From the NCBI RefSeq assembly GCF_009389715.1, contig NC_052400.1:3658001-3722000 (forward strand): a stretch of DNA of 64,000 nt, written 5' to 3'. Each line of letters opens with the position of its first letter. Within the stretch, counting starts at the first letter, position 1. Positions 33,439 through 45,332 of the stretch are shown here, in pieces. Below the pieces are notes generated by a model that saw nothing but the letters and a program-made list of their open reading frames with translations, did not search any database and was not told where the DNA came from. This stretch comes from Phoenix dactylifera (Eukaryota; Streptophyta; Magnoliopsida; Arecales; Arecaceae). The translations under genes and the position numbers were made by a program.

Positions 33439-35126
33439 CCATAAAAATTAGAACATTCACTCGGATTCAAAATCGACTTTTGAGTGATGGAAGAAAAACA
33501 TTATTTTGAGGATGTTGATGGATTCTCTAGTCTACCGGAGAATGTTTTTTTATTGAAATTAACTAAAAGACAGATATTTAAATTCAAAAAGCATTTATTT
33601 AATTAATCAAAGAAGAGTTTTGGCATAAATTAAAATGGATAAAATAAGAAGATTGAAGCGAACACAAATTGCATGAAGGAAGATTTAATTGTATTGCATA
33701 ACAAAGAAGAAAGATTACAGAATTTAGAGAACGAAAATTAAAAATAATAGAAATTAAAAACTTTAGCATAAATATCTCTCTATTAAACTAAAACTAAAAA
33801 ACCCCAAGACAACATGCTCTCAAAATAAAACTCTTACTAAAAACATTGCTCTCAATCAAAATAAAAATAAATAAATAAGAACAACATGACACCCAAAACA
33901 GAACGATTAAACACCAATTAAAAATATAACCTTTAAAAGAAAAACAACTAAAACAATTAAAAAAAAAACAAAAGAAATGTAATGCTCTGTTTTCAAATCT
34001 GAAAACAGAGCACTACTGCCGATCCTTTCTTCTTCCTCTCGCTCGACTTCTCCTCCCTCCTCTGTTCTTTGGAACTGATCCCCAACCGAGCACAACCTGT
34101 TCTTTGGCCTTCACCCCGCACACCGAGCTCTCCACTGCCGAGCGCCCCCTGGTGTTTCTTTGCTTCCTTCTTCTTATAGGCCTGGGAGGAACGGTGATCG
34201 CAGAGCTCGGATGCGGCGTCGGAGGCTGCGGGATCGTCGGGAGGAGCTGGCAGCGACGCAGATGGAAGGCGCATGATCTTTGGGATGCATGCGGAAGGTG
34301 GGGATGCGGACTTCCTTCTTCGGGTGCTGCAGGGAGCTGAAGCGGAAGGTGGCGACGCGGATCCGGGCGCTGGAAGGAGCGTGTGGATTATGGGATGCCG
34401 TGGATCCATGGGTGCAGAGGCGGGATGAGCTGGGATTCGGATCGTGGAAGGAGTGGATCACGGCTGGGATTCCGATGCGGAGGAAGGGCTGAAGCCGGAA
34501 GAGCTGATGACGCGCTGAAGAGGAAGGAGCTGATCATGGGATGTTCACCGCGTCAAGAACGCGGGCTGAGGACGCGGAGGATGCGGACGGCCTGGCACGG
34601 TGAGGACGCGGAGGATGCGGACGGCCTGGCACGGTGAGGACTTCCTTCTTTGGTTGCTGGGAAGGAGGAGGACATGGATGGTCGGGATGCGGCTACGATC
34701 CGGGAAGAGCTGGGATGCTACGATTGCGGAGGATCTTCTCTGCTTCGGCTGGGCGATGCTGGGATGGAAGTTTGGAAAGATGTGGCCGTGGGATGGTGCT
34801 CTGATTGCTGAGATGGGGGAAACGTGCCATGCTTGGGTCAAGTTGGTGCTATACCAGAATCAATGATACTCTGATGCGCGCGATTGGGAGCTGGAATCAA
34901 AGTTGGGCTGAGACAACGGTGGGTGGCAGCCGGTAGTGACTCGACTCCATCAGGGTGATGCCCATGGGAATTAAGATAAGTCAGATGCAGTTAAGCTCGG
35001 TTGAACCTGGACATGGAATGTGGGATGCTTGCACAAATAAAACATTAATTAGTTAATTTTATTTTAAATGATTAGCTAAAATACTAATTAAAATGGCCTG
35101 ACGATTGCACTTTTGTGCTCTCATCA
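33439..35126 (-). repeat. Gypsy Y 3' LTR (left copy, truncated)
   Basis: Matches 40600-42286 from CATAAAAATTAGAAC onward. The first ~150 bp of the LTR as present at 40448-40599 are missing. It contains the hairpin at 33984-34011 (arms GCTCTGTTTTC / GAAAACAGAGC, loop of 6) and a 34-bp tandem duplication at 34568-34635. It ends TGCTCTCATCA at 35126. GC-rich ORFs inside it recur in both LTRs and look non-coding. Confidence 0.88.
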
Positions 35127-36591
35127 CACCCTCCCACCAGCTTATTGCTAGTCTCTAGCAATTTAGTGTGACAATGATAAAATGAGAGTGCAAAAGTGTT
35201 ATTTATTATATAAATATACTAAGATAAATACTCACTTTCGTAGAGCATTACGATTGCACTTAGCACGTGCAACAAGCCTTTAAACCCCTAGGTTATCCTA
35301 GTGGACGAGTGTTGTCTTGTGAGGGTTTGCAGTGAAGTTACCCACAAACTTCAATCCCAAAATAAAATTTGGTTTGTGAAATGAAAGTCTTATTTCAAGT
35401 ACATAACTGATAAGAATTTCAAAAGCACACAAGGTTTTAATTACTAAGTAGCCCAATTTCTAGGTTAGTATGCAATTTAAGTTGAAGTTATTAAATTTTC
35501 CGTTAGGAAGTTGTAAGACTTATTTATACTTGAGTGCTCAGTAAAGTTTGGACCATACACAAGCTAAGGTTTTGGATCTCCAAAATATCGCTAATATTAG
35601 TAGTTTCCAAGAATTGGTCGGACAAGACCTATTTGCTGATTCAAAATCATCTTTTCTGCAGGATTTCGAGAGCTGTGGATGTTTACTTTAATACCTCATG
35701 GGCTTTATCTGTAATATTCCAGTTTACTCGAATTTTTACAACGACGGCTTTCACACTATTGTCTTTCTTAAGGTCAATATACATTTTTTTTCATTTTTTT
35801 AATATATATATATATTTTTGGCATAAATGAGAAATGATAATGTATATATTGTGCACTTTTACTCCTGTGATGATTCCTCCATGTAGTGAGCAATTAGTCG
35901 ACAATTCTCACACCAGTTGGCATGAGGTGTCGGGCATCAAGACTCCCCTACGGACCTATACTCGGGTTCCTCATCACAAGCCCGCTGACCTTTGACAATA
36001 GGTAGCCCTTTTCGATGTACCTGACTAAATCCACCAAATTGTTTCTTTTTTTTCTTTTTTTTTTTTGGATCAGAAAAAGATGGTTCATCAGGATTCGATG
36101 TTGCTACCATATTCTCAACACAATGTCGACCCTATACCTTAGAAAATGCAGGCCAGATGTGTTGTGAAATTCAAAGCACTAATTAGCTTACAACTCACTA
36201 AAAGAAACTTAATAAAAAGAACTCACTTTGCACTACTTCCGACTAGTCATTGGGCTCTTAGGTTTTATTTACCTTGTGTGTTGTAATAAATTTTTTTTTA
36301 AAAATTTTAACTAAAAACTTTTTTTTTATTTTTATAAAATTCCAAATGCTTAAAAATACCCCCAAACCTAAATCTAACATTGTCCTCAATGTTAAAGAAA
36401 ATTTAAAGCAGTAAGAGGACAGAGGAGAGGTTAGCTGATATGGGTGGGTAAATTAAAAATTGGGGCAAAATCCCCCAAACCTGCATGTTAGTAATTTTTT
36501 TTTTTTAGAAGATATTTATATGTTGGGTTGCCTCCCAAAAGCGCTAAGTTTTATGTCTTCAGCCAGACAAAATGTAAATCTCCCTTTTTTT
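35127..36591 (-). other. Gypsy Y 3' non-coding region and purine tract
   Basis: The purine tract (minus CTGGTGGGAGGGTG) is at 35127-35140. The stem-loop TTGCTAG-TCT-CTAGCAA is at 35145-35161, like that of X. The block around 35230-35350 (CACTTTCGTAGAGCAT..., GACGAGTGTTGTCTTGTGAGG-like) is conserved with X 32530-32650. An AT-repeat lies near 35800. No gene is seen. Confidence 0.75.
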
Positions 36592-39194
36592 TCAACCATT
36601 ATCTAAGAATGGTTTTGGAAGAGTCCGATGAAGAACAGTCGGCTGATGACGATCTATGCTCATAAGGGGAACAGAACTAAGAGGCGCATGCTTGACCCCT
36701 TCCTCGGAATGGGCAAGGTAAGCTTCTAAAGGGTCCTTATTATAAGTTTGTAAGAAAGTCTCCTGAACCAGACTTTCAATCATGTCAACTTCATTGATTT
36801 CTTTATCGTTTGGTGGTTGTTTACTTATGTTGAAGACATTAAGCTCGACTTTCATGTTGCCAAAAGATAACTTCAGCATTCCATTTCGACAGTTGATCAC
36901 AGCATTTGCTGTGGCTAAGAAAGGTCTACCTAAAATTATAGGTGTGTGACTGTCTGGATGTATTGCAAGTTCAGTCTCAAGGATAACGAAGTCCACAGGA
37001 TAGTAAAACTCATTTACTTTCACTATTACATCCTCTACAATCCCCTTGGGGTACTTCACTGTCCTATCTGCTAAGGAAAGGATAATATTTGTAGGCTTTA
37101 ATTCCCCCAAACCTAATTTTTGGTACACATAGTAGGGAAGTAGGTTTACACTGGCTCCTAAATCTAATAGAGCTCTTTGGATGATCGTCTCTCCTATTTT
37201 TATTTCAATAATTGGGCAACCAGGGTCTTTGAATTTCGGGGCAATCTGTTGTTGAATGAGAGATGAGGCTTGTGCAGCCATAACAGCTTGCCTAGGAATA
37301 CTTATTTTTCTTTTGACCGTGGTGAGGTCTTTCAAGAATTTTGTATAGGAGGAAATTTGTCTTATGGCATCGAAAAAAGGTATATTTATTTGAACAGTTT
37401 TAAAGACTTCCATGATTTCATCAAAGTTAGATTGTTTCTTGGAGTCCTGAAGTCTACTGGGAAAGGGAACCTTGGGTTTGTATGTTTCTATGGGTTCTTC
37501 CCTTTTTTCCGGTTTGTCTTGTTCTTGACCCCTCTTCTGAATAGGGTTCTTATCGGATTCAGTTTTATTTTCTTTTTCATTTTCAGGAAGTTGGACTTTA
37601 TTGTCCACTTGCTTGCCAGACCTTAAAGTGGTAATTGCCTGGACTTCATAGGTCGGATTTCCATTAGAATTGATTTGATACTGACCTATCTGACCTTGAT
37701 TTTGTTGTCTACTAGGGTTAGGCACTGGTTGACTAGGTAGTTCACCTTTCTTCCTATCCCCTAGAGAGTTAGCTATTTCGCTCAGACTAACCTCAAGTTT
37801 TGCAATTGCTTGTGCATGGAATTGGTTAGTCTGGGCTTGGGCTGTATTGGTCTGTTGTTGTTGCTTGATAAAATCTTGTTGTTGTTTCATCATATTAGCC
37901 ATCATGGTTTCTAATTGTGAAGGTTGCTGTGGGATAGGGGCATTATAAGGCGGTACAGATGGAACCAAAGGTTGGTTCATTTGTGGTGTACCTATCTTGG
38001 GGAAGTTGTTCTGAAAACCTGGTGGACCACCTTGATGCTGAATAGATTCATTTTGCTTGTATGAGAAATTTGGGTGGAACCTATTATCAGGGTGGTAAAC
38101 TGGGTTGAACGAGTTGGGAGTGGGCTTCTTAAAGGCACTATATGAATTTAGAGCATTTGCTTGCTCAGCCTTAATGTTGGGTAAACTAGGACAATACTCC
38201 ACTAGATGCTCAGAACTATTACACAAGATACATAAACTATGTGACTCGTGATCCACTTTCATGATGGGATTTAACTCTTTATATGAACTCGAGCTAGTGG
38301 AAACAGTGAAAGCATCAAACTTTTTGCTTAAGTTGTTCATTCCAGTCACCAGATTGGACATGACATTTTTGAATTCTGGGTCTGCTTTCATTTCATAATT
38401 ACCTGGTTTTCTAGACCCGAACTCATCTCTATTTACTTCCTCACCATAGCTACTCCAATTTTGGGCGTTCTCGGCTAAGTCAACAAGAAATTCATAGGCT
38501 TGATCCGGGGTTTGGTCCATGAACCTACCTTTGTGCATGGACTCGATCATGTTTCTATGTGCCGGAGGTAGTCCTTTATAAAAGAAATGTACTAGATCAG
38601 CCTTGTCAAGCCCATGGTGGGGGCACTTGACCAAAAGATCATGGAATCTTTCCCAAAGTTGGAAAATTCCTCCTCAGATTTTCCTCTAAAAGTTCTGATG
38701 GCATCCTTAATTTTTTCAGTCTTCACCATGGGATAGAACTTAGCCATGAATTTCCTAGATAGTTGTTCCCATGATGTGATGGAATTTGAAGCTAGGAAAT
38801 ACAGCCATGCAGCAGCACGATCCTCTAAAGTCATGGGAAATAACCTTAATTTAATACCCTCTTCATCTAAATTTTGATTTTTAAACGTTTGACAGATTGT
38901 CAAAAATTTGTTTAGATGAATGTAGGGTTGTTCACTCTCAAACCCATGAAACTTGGGTAACATGTTTATTGTTGCAGCCCGAATCTTGAATTGGGCTGCA
39001 TTATTAATTGGTAATACTATGCAAGTAGGGGGACTAGCGGATGCGGGTACGAATAACTCATTCAAAGTTCTAATGTGTTCACCCATTGTAGAGATTGACA
39101 GTTGGTTTACAGTTCGCAAGTTGTGATGAAAAGTTCTATCAATCTCAGGATCAAATGGGGTTAACTTATCCCTTAATGACCTTCTACCATGCAT
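36592..39194 (-). pseudogene. Gypsy Y gag-protease (single frameshift)
   Basis: An 867-codon span in two overlapping frames (39194-38592 and 38634-36592). A one-base loss near 38661-38668, inside the gag domain, joins them. The first part carries the gag domain start (GIKLRLFPMTLEDRAAAWL). The second part continues KCPHHGL...HFFYKGLPPAHRNMIES. The CCHC knuckle CILCNSSEHLVEYC, a Gln/Pro-rich linker and an Athila-type aspartic protease follow (ALLDLGASVNLLPYYVYQKLG; then ILGRPFLATANAVI). The frame then closes normally without RT. So the element encodes particle protein and protease only and would need pol from elsewhere. Apart from the frameshift I see no other break. Confidence 0.88.
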
Positions 39195-40423
39195 ACATTA
39201 TCAACACTTCATTAGATTTGACTCCTACAATGAACGAAATCCTAAAAGAAGAGAAGGGCTAGACACAGATGACCACAACCAACACCATACAACAATTTGA
39301 CCCTATTAGTCTTAGAACTAAGTGAGGTTTAGTAGCTTCTTAAATCTAGTTGCACAGAGATGTATCAGGTTAAAAAGTTTCTGAAATTCTCTCCTAGATT
39401 AGACAGCTCCTAATCTCCCTTTCAGATTAAGCTTGAGCTTACCAGTTAAGCAATCCAGTAATCAGTGACCAGAAAAGTCCCGGGGTGTGTGGTGGTGCCA
39501 GAAGGGATACACCGATACCACAATACCCGTAACAGTTCTCACTGTTGTAAAACTTTCCTAGACATCACCAATTACTAAATTCTCACTGGAGTGGCTTTCA
39601 GCCGCTTCTTTCCAAGAGCCTAATTGAGCTCGAAAACCCTAAGGCCAACGTCTAATTTGATTTTAATTTAATTTGGCTTAGGATAAGTATGCAAAGTGGT
39701 GATTTTTTTGGGCTAAGGACAGGTAATGACTTCCCGATCTTATTTTTTTAATGGATTTTGCCCTTAAATTCTTTTATGCAAATGCTTATTACTAAATGCA
39801 GCAAATAATCAATGATTTTTTAAAGTTTATGCAATGTCATTAGGTTGTACTGATTCAATGAGCAAGCAATTTTTTTTATTTTTTTTTATTTTTTTATTTT
39901 TTTATATATTTACTATTTTCTTAATTTTTTTAATATTTAAATTTTTATATAGCAATAACTTGAATGTAAACTAAAACTAATCCTTATATGTCAGTCAATC
40001 TCCGAATGCCCGTTGAATAAGCTCTGGAGATTACTCCGTGAGGAGTCCCAATAGAGGTATGATAACCTCGGGGGATTGCACCCTATCAATTACGAGCAAA
40101 AATAATAATTTTTTATTATTTTTTTGATTTAATTAAATTTTTTTTTCTTTTTAAACTTCAAATTTCGAATCTCAGAATTCAAATTTTGAATTTAAATTTT
40201 TTTTTGAATTTTTGAAATTTTTTTTATTTTAATTTTTTTTTTGAATTTTAAATTTCGAATTTCAAATTTGAGAATTTAATAACTACGAAATTATTAACTA
40301 GAAATTATCAAAATAAGAAAAATTAATAAAAATAAAAATAAAAACTTACTACCGGAGTACGTTCACTCCGGGCATCCAAAATTTGATTTGATCTTCGTGA
40401 TCGTTCTTGCTTCTCGATTTGCC
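39195..40423 (-). other. Gypsy Y leader
   Basis: A ~1.2-kb AT-rich non-coding leader between primer site and gag, with long A/T runs and TTGAATTT/GAATTTCAAATT-like words around 40140-40280. No gene is recognised. Confidence 0.65.
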
Positions 40424-40441
40424 TCCTCGGCAACGGCATCA
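40424..40441 (-). promoter_or_regulatory. Gypsy Y primer-binding site (Asp-tRNA type, diverged)
   Basis: Plus-strand TCCTCGGCAACGGCATCA matches the tRNA-Asp 3' end except at two bases. It sits 6 bp from the LTR edge (TGTTCGTCC at 40448). Confidence 0.8.
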
Positions 40442-40447
40442 AAATTT

Positions 40448-42286
40448 TGTTCGTCCTTTTCTGTCTAACTAAAAATATGCTAAACAGATCATTGTTAGAA
40501 CCGACAAACAAAGTTTAATTTAAATTTTTACTCTTACCTATTCTACTCGAAGAATAGCGGTTGTAAGAGGTCGATCCACAGGGAGGCGATTGGAGTTGCA
40601 TAAAAATTAGAACATTCACTCGGATTCAAAATTGACTTTTGAGTGATGGAAGAAAAATATTATTTTGAGGATGTTGATGGATTCTCTAGTCTACCGGAGA
40701 ATGTTTTTTATTGAAATTAACTAAAAGACAGGTATTTAAATTCAAAAAGCATTTATTTAATTAATCAAAGAAGAGTTTTGGCATAAATTAAAATGGATAA
40801 AATAAGAAGATTGAAGCGAACACAAATTGCATGAAGGAAGATTTAATTGTATTGCATAACAAAGAAGAAAGATTACAGATTTTGGAGAACGGAAATTAAA
40901 AATAATAGAAATTAAAAACTTTAGCATAAATAGATCTCTCTATTAAACTAAAACTAAAAATCCCAAGACAACATGCTCTTAAAATAAAACTCTTACTAAA
41001 AACATTGCTCTCAATCAAAATAAAAATAAATAAATAAGAACAACATGATACCCAAAACAGAACGATTAAACACCAATTAAAAATATAACCTTTAAAAGAA
41101 AAACAACTAAAACAATAAAAAAAAAAAACAAAAGAAATGTAATGCTCTGTTTTCAAATCTGAAAACAGAGCACTACTGCCGATCCTTTCTTCTTCCTCTC
41201 GCTCGACTTCTCCTCCCTCCTCTGTTCTTTGGAACTGATCCCCAACCGAGCACACCCTGTTCTTTGGCCTTCACCCCGCACACCGAGCTCTCCACTGCCG
41301 AGCGCCCCCTGGTGTTTCTTTGCTTCCTTCTTCTTATAGGCCTGGGAGGAATGGTGATCACGGAGCTCGGATGCGGCGTCGGAGGCTGCGGGATCGTCGG
41401 GAGGAGCTGGTAGCGTCGCGGATGGAAGGCGCGTGATCTTTGGGATGCATGCGGAAGGTGGGGATGCGGACTTCCTTCTTCGGGTGCTGCAGGGAGCTGA
41501 AGCGGAAGGTGGCGATGCGGATCCGGGCGTTGGAAGGAGCGTGTGGATTATGGGATGCCGTGGATCCATGGGTGCAGAGGCGGGATGAGCTGGGATTCGG
41601 ATCGTGGAAGGAGTGGATCACGGCTGGGATTCCGATGCGGAGGAAGGGCTGAAGCCGGAAGAGCTGATGACGCGCTGAAGAGGAAGGAGCTGATCACGGG
41701 ATGTTCACCGCGTGAAGAATGCGGGCTGAGGACGCGGAGGATGCGGACGGCCTGGCACGGTGAGGACGCGGAGGATGCGGACGGCCTGGCACGGTGAGGA
41801 CTTCCTTCTTTGGTTGCTGGGAAGGAGGAGGACATGGATGGTCGGGATGCGGCTACGATCCGGGAAGAGCTGGGATGCTACGATTGTAGAGGATCTTCTC
41901 TGCTTCGGCTGGGCGATGCTGGGATGGAAGTTTGGAAAGATGTGGCCGTGGGATGGTGCTCTGATTGCTGAGATGGGGGAAACGTGCCATGCTTGGGTCA
42001 AGTTGGTGCTATACCAGAATCAATGATACTCTGATGCGCGTGATTGGGAGCTGGAATCAAAGTTGGGCTGAGACAACGGTGGGTGGCAGCCGGTAGTGAC
42101 TCGACTCCATCAGGGTGATGCCCGTGGAAATTAAGATAAGTCAGATGCAGTTGGACTCGGTTGAACCTGGACATGGAATGTGGGATGCTTGCACAAATAA
42201 AACATTAATTAGTTAATTTTATTTTAAATGATTAGCTAAAATACTAATTAAAATGGCCTGACGATTGCACTTTTGTGGCCTCATCA
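40448..42286 (-). repeat. Gypsy Y 5' LTR (right copy, 1839 bp, complete)
   Basis: TGTTCGTCC at 40448 to GGCCTCATCA at 42286. The hairpin is at 41144-41171 and the 34-bp tandem duplication at 41728-41795. Its primer-proximal ~480 bp are the reverse counterpart of the W fragment at ~17560-18040. Minus-strand transcription should start here. Confidence 0.9.
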
Positions 42287-42291
42287 ATACT
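42287..42291. repeat. Probable target-site duplication of element Y (right, ATACT)
   Basis: Partner of 33434-33438; the match extends one more base (C). Confidence 0.6.
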
Positions 42292-42752
42292 CGTACTTCT
42301 TTTACAGATATGGCTTAAAAAATGCATTAAACAAATGTGAACTCCTGAGGCCTTCCTATAATCATTAAGTACATATGCGGAGATCTAATAATAGATCTCT
42401 GATCAGTCATAGTACGCATGTATTTCTTGCCTTAATAGTTGCAAAAACTCCATATGAAAATACATGTGCATTTGCTTAGAAAAGAAAGTAATCGAATAGA
42501 TCAAATGCAAAAATAAGTTTTTTTTTTTTGCAAAATATTTTCCTCCCCCCAACTTAAACATTGCATTATCCTCAATGTAATAGATACAAGAAAACTATAT
42601 ATGAGAGACAATAGAGAAAATAATATTGGAGAGAAGAGGAATACCTTGAGCTGTTGATATCTAGAAAATAAGACCTACAAAATAAGAAGAAAACTTAGAA
42701 AAAGAAAAAAAAATTAGTTTCAGCTAATATACACATACCTTTGCCGTTATGC
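42292..42752 (-). other. Gypsy X 3' non-coding region, part adjoining integrase
   Basis: AT-rich sequence continuous with 32410-33433 once Y is discounted. It contains TCCCCCCAACTTAAACATTGC-like text near 42545, typical of the region after Athila pol. No ORF. Confidence 0.65.
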
Positions 42753-44049
42753 TCAGTCCTCTTCATCTGCAAAATTCTCAAGGAAATGTTTAAGTTTGTA
42801 TCCATTCACTTTAAATATCGTACCATCCTTTGGATTCTCAATCTCAATCACCCCATGTGGAAAAATAGTTTTTACAATGAAAGGACCTATCCACCTTGAT
42901 CGTAATTTTTCAGAAAACAGATGTAAGCGAGAGTCATAACAAAGAACTTTTTGTGAAGGTTCAAAAATTTTTTTTAGAATTGATTTATTGTGCCTAATTT
43001 TCATTCGTTCTTTACAAAGTCTAGCATTGTCATATGCATCCCGACGAATTTCATTCAACTCACTTAATTGTAATTTTCTAGCTAAATCAGCATCTTGCAA
43101 TTCAAAGTTTAATTTTTTAATGGCCCAATACGATTTATGCTCTATTTCAACAGGTAGATGACATGCTTTTCCATAGACTAGCCGATACAGGGACATACCA
43201 AGAATAGTTTTATAAGCAGTACGGTAAGCCCATAATGCATTTGATAGTTTCAAGGACCAATCTTTTCGTGATGGATTTACTGTTTTCTCTAAAATACGCT
43301 TGATCTCCCTATTGGCTAGCTCTACTTGGCCACTAGTATGCGGATGATATGGGGTAGCAACTCTATGGATGACACCATACTTTTTCAATAAGATCTTGCA
43401 AGGCTTATTACAAAAGTATTTTCCAACATCACTAATTATAACCTTAGGCATCCCAAATCGTGAAAAAATATTTTATTTTAAAAACTTCAGGATAGGTTTG
43501 TGATCATTGGTCTTACAAGCGACAGCTTCTACCCATTTGGACACATACTCGACACCAACTAAAATGTACTCATATCCAAAAGATGGTGGGAATGGGCCTA
43601 TAAAATCGATGCCCCAACAATCGAAAATTTCGATAATAGTGATGGGTTGAAGAGGCATCATTTGCCTACGAGTTAGACTTCCAATATATTGACATGGATT
43701 ACATGTCCTGCAGAACTCGTGGGCATCTTTGAACATAGTAGGCCAATAGAAACCACATTACAAGACCTTTGCAACAGTTTTCTTAGAGGCAAAGTGTACA
43801 CCGCAAGCATCAGTGTGGCAGAAAGAAAGTACGCTTTGTATATCATGATCCGGTATGCATCGTCTAAAAATTTGGTCATTGCAATATTTAAACAAATAGG
43901 GTTCGTCATAGTAATAATTCCTCACTTCGCGTAAAAAAAAATTTCTATCTGTCGACCCCCAATGCTCCGAAATTCGGTTCGTAACAAGAAAATTTACAAT
44001 GTCAGCGTACCATGGCACAGTAGAAGTGCAAACAACTGCTCTTCAGGAA
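42753..44049 (-). pseudogene. Gypsy X integrase (Athila-like, broken)
   Basis: Zinc-binding residues (HTDACGVHF... then CRTCNPCQ) are followed by the core: first Asp in [11 protein letters not shown], second in [11 protein letters not shown], Glu in [16 protein letters not shown]. The C-terminal part ends [14 protein letters not shown] at 43758-43760 interrupts between the zinc-binding His and Cys pairs. A further break between 43473 and 43451 interrupts the frame after KFLK. The first of these is a CAA-to-TAA type change. Catalytic residues survive but no continuous frame does. Confidence 0.88.
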
Positions 44050-45332
44050 ATGAGTCCTTGATGGAAAACTGTGGCACCGAATCATAAAAAACTAGCTGTG
44101 ATAAATGGTATGCAACCACATTCTCTACTCCCTTTTTATCTTTGATAATGATGTCAAATTCTTGGAGTAGAAGTATCCATCGTATTAAGCGTGGTCCGTG
44201 AAGATAACAATAGGAGCACCAAGGATATAAGAACGAAACTTGTCTAATGCAAATACAACTGCAAGCAATTTCTTTTCGGTCGTGGTGTAATTCATTTGAG
44301 CATCGTTTAAGGTTTTGCTTACATAGTAAATGACATATGGCTTAATATCCTTGCATTGTCCTAGGACAGCTCCTATCGCATAGTCGCTAGCATCGCATAT
44401 GATCTCAAAAGGTAGTGACCAATCGGGTGGTTGCACGATGGGTGCAGTGCTAAGCATAGACTTCAACTTTTCGAATGCATCTTGACAGGTTTTAGTCCAA
44501 TTGAATGGTGTATCAAGGGATAGGAAGTTACATAATGGTCGAGCTATAACACTAAAGTCCTTGATGAACCTCCTATAAAATCCGGCGTGACCCAAAAATG
44601 ATCTAACATCTCTAACCGTCTTGGGTGCATGTAGCTTAGTAATTAAATCAATCTTAGCTCTATCTACTTCCATGCCCTTCGATGAAACAATATATCCTAA
44701 GACAATTCCCTTTGGCACCATGAAGTGGCATTTCTCCCAATTCAGTATCAAATTCTTTTCCATACATCGAGCTAAGACTGCTTGTAAATTTGATAGGCAA
44801 TCATCAAATGTGTCGCCAAAAATGGAGAGTCATCCATGAACACTTCCAAAAACTTCTCGTTCATGTCTTTAAAAATGCTGAGCATGCATCTTTGGAATGT
44901 TGCAGGTGCATTACACAAGCCAAATGGCACCCGTCGGAAAGCAAATGTGCCAAAAGGACAAGTGAAGGTAGTCTTCTCTTGGTCTTCTGGTGAAATCTCA
45001 AATTGGTAATATTCCGAATAGCCATCGAGAAAACAATAGAAATCATGCCCTGCAACTCTCTTCAACACTTGGTCTAGGAAGGGTAGAGGAAAGTAATCCT
45101 TTTGTGTGACCAAATTCAGCTTTCGGTAGTCAACACACATGCACCAACTCGTCGGGACACGAGTTGGAACTAGTTCACCTTGTTCATTTTCTACTACTGT
45201 CAAACCCGACTTCTTAGGAACGACTTGAGTAGGGCTTACCCACTTGCTGTCGAAAATTGGGTAAATAATACCCACGTCAAGTAACTTGAGGACTTCTGCC
45301 TTAACTACATCTCTCATCGTAGGATTCAACCT
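44050..45332 (-). pseudogene. Gypsy X reverse transcriptase and RNase H (broken)
   Basis: RT motifs in order are RDVVKAEVLKLLDVGIIYP, MCVDYRKLN, FLDGYSEYYQF, CPFGTFAFRRVPFGLCNAP and the catalytic VFMDD (near 44835). A one-base loss right after FMDD shifts the frame (44772 end, 44763 restart). RNase H follows (FEIICDASDYAIGAVLGQ, TTEKKLLAVVFALDKFRSY) and breaks at FTDHA near 44185, where a short stretch known from relatives is missing. RNase H/linker sequence then resumes in another frame to about 44050. The GTFAFRR/PFGLCNAP sequence is characteristic of Athila-type gypsy RT. Confidence 0.88.

Larger units (their letters stand above)
33439..42286 (-). mobile_element. Gypsy Y: non-autonomous gag-protease element
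   Basis: Minus-strand element with 5' LTR 40448-42286 and a 3' LTR lacking its last ~150 bp (33439-35126). It has an Asp-type primer site with two mismatches, a gag-protease gene, and a 1.5-kb 3' non-coding region with purine tract. There is no RT, RNase H or integrase. It is inserted in the 3' non-coding region of gypsy X. By eye the LTRs differ by roughly 30 substitutions over ~1.68 kb, so it is older than copia B. Confidence 0.87.

Noticed and set aside
34104..34866. ORFs in the Y LTR (repeated at 41153-42026)
   Set aside because: LTR-internal, present in both LTRs, compositionally driven, includes the 34-bp duplication.
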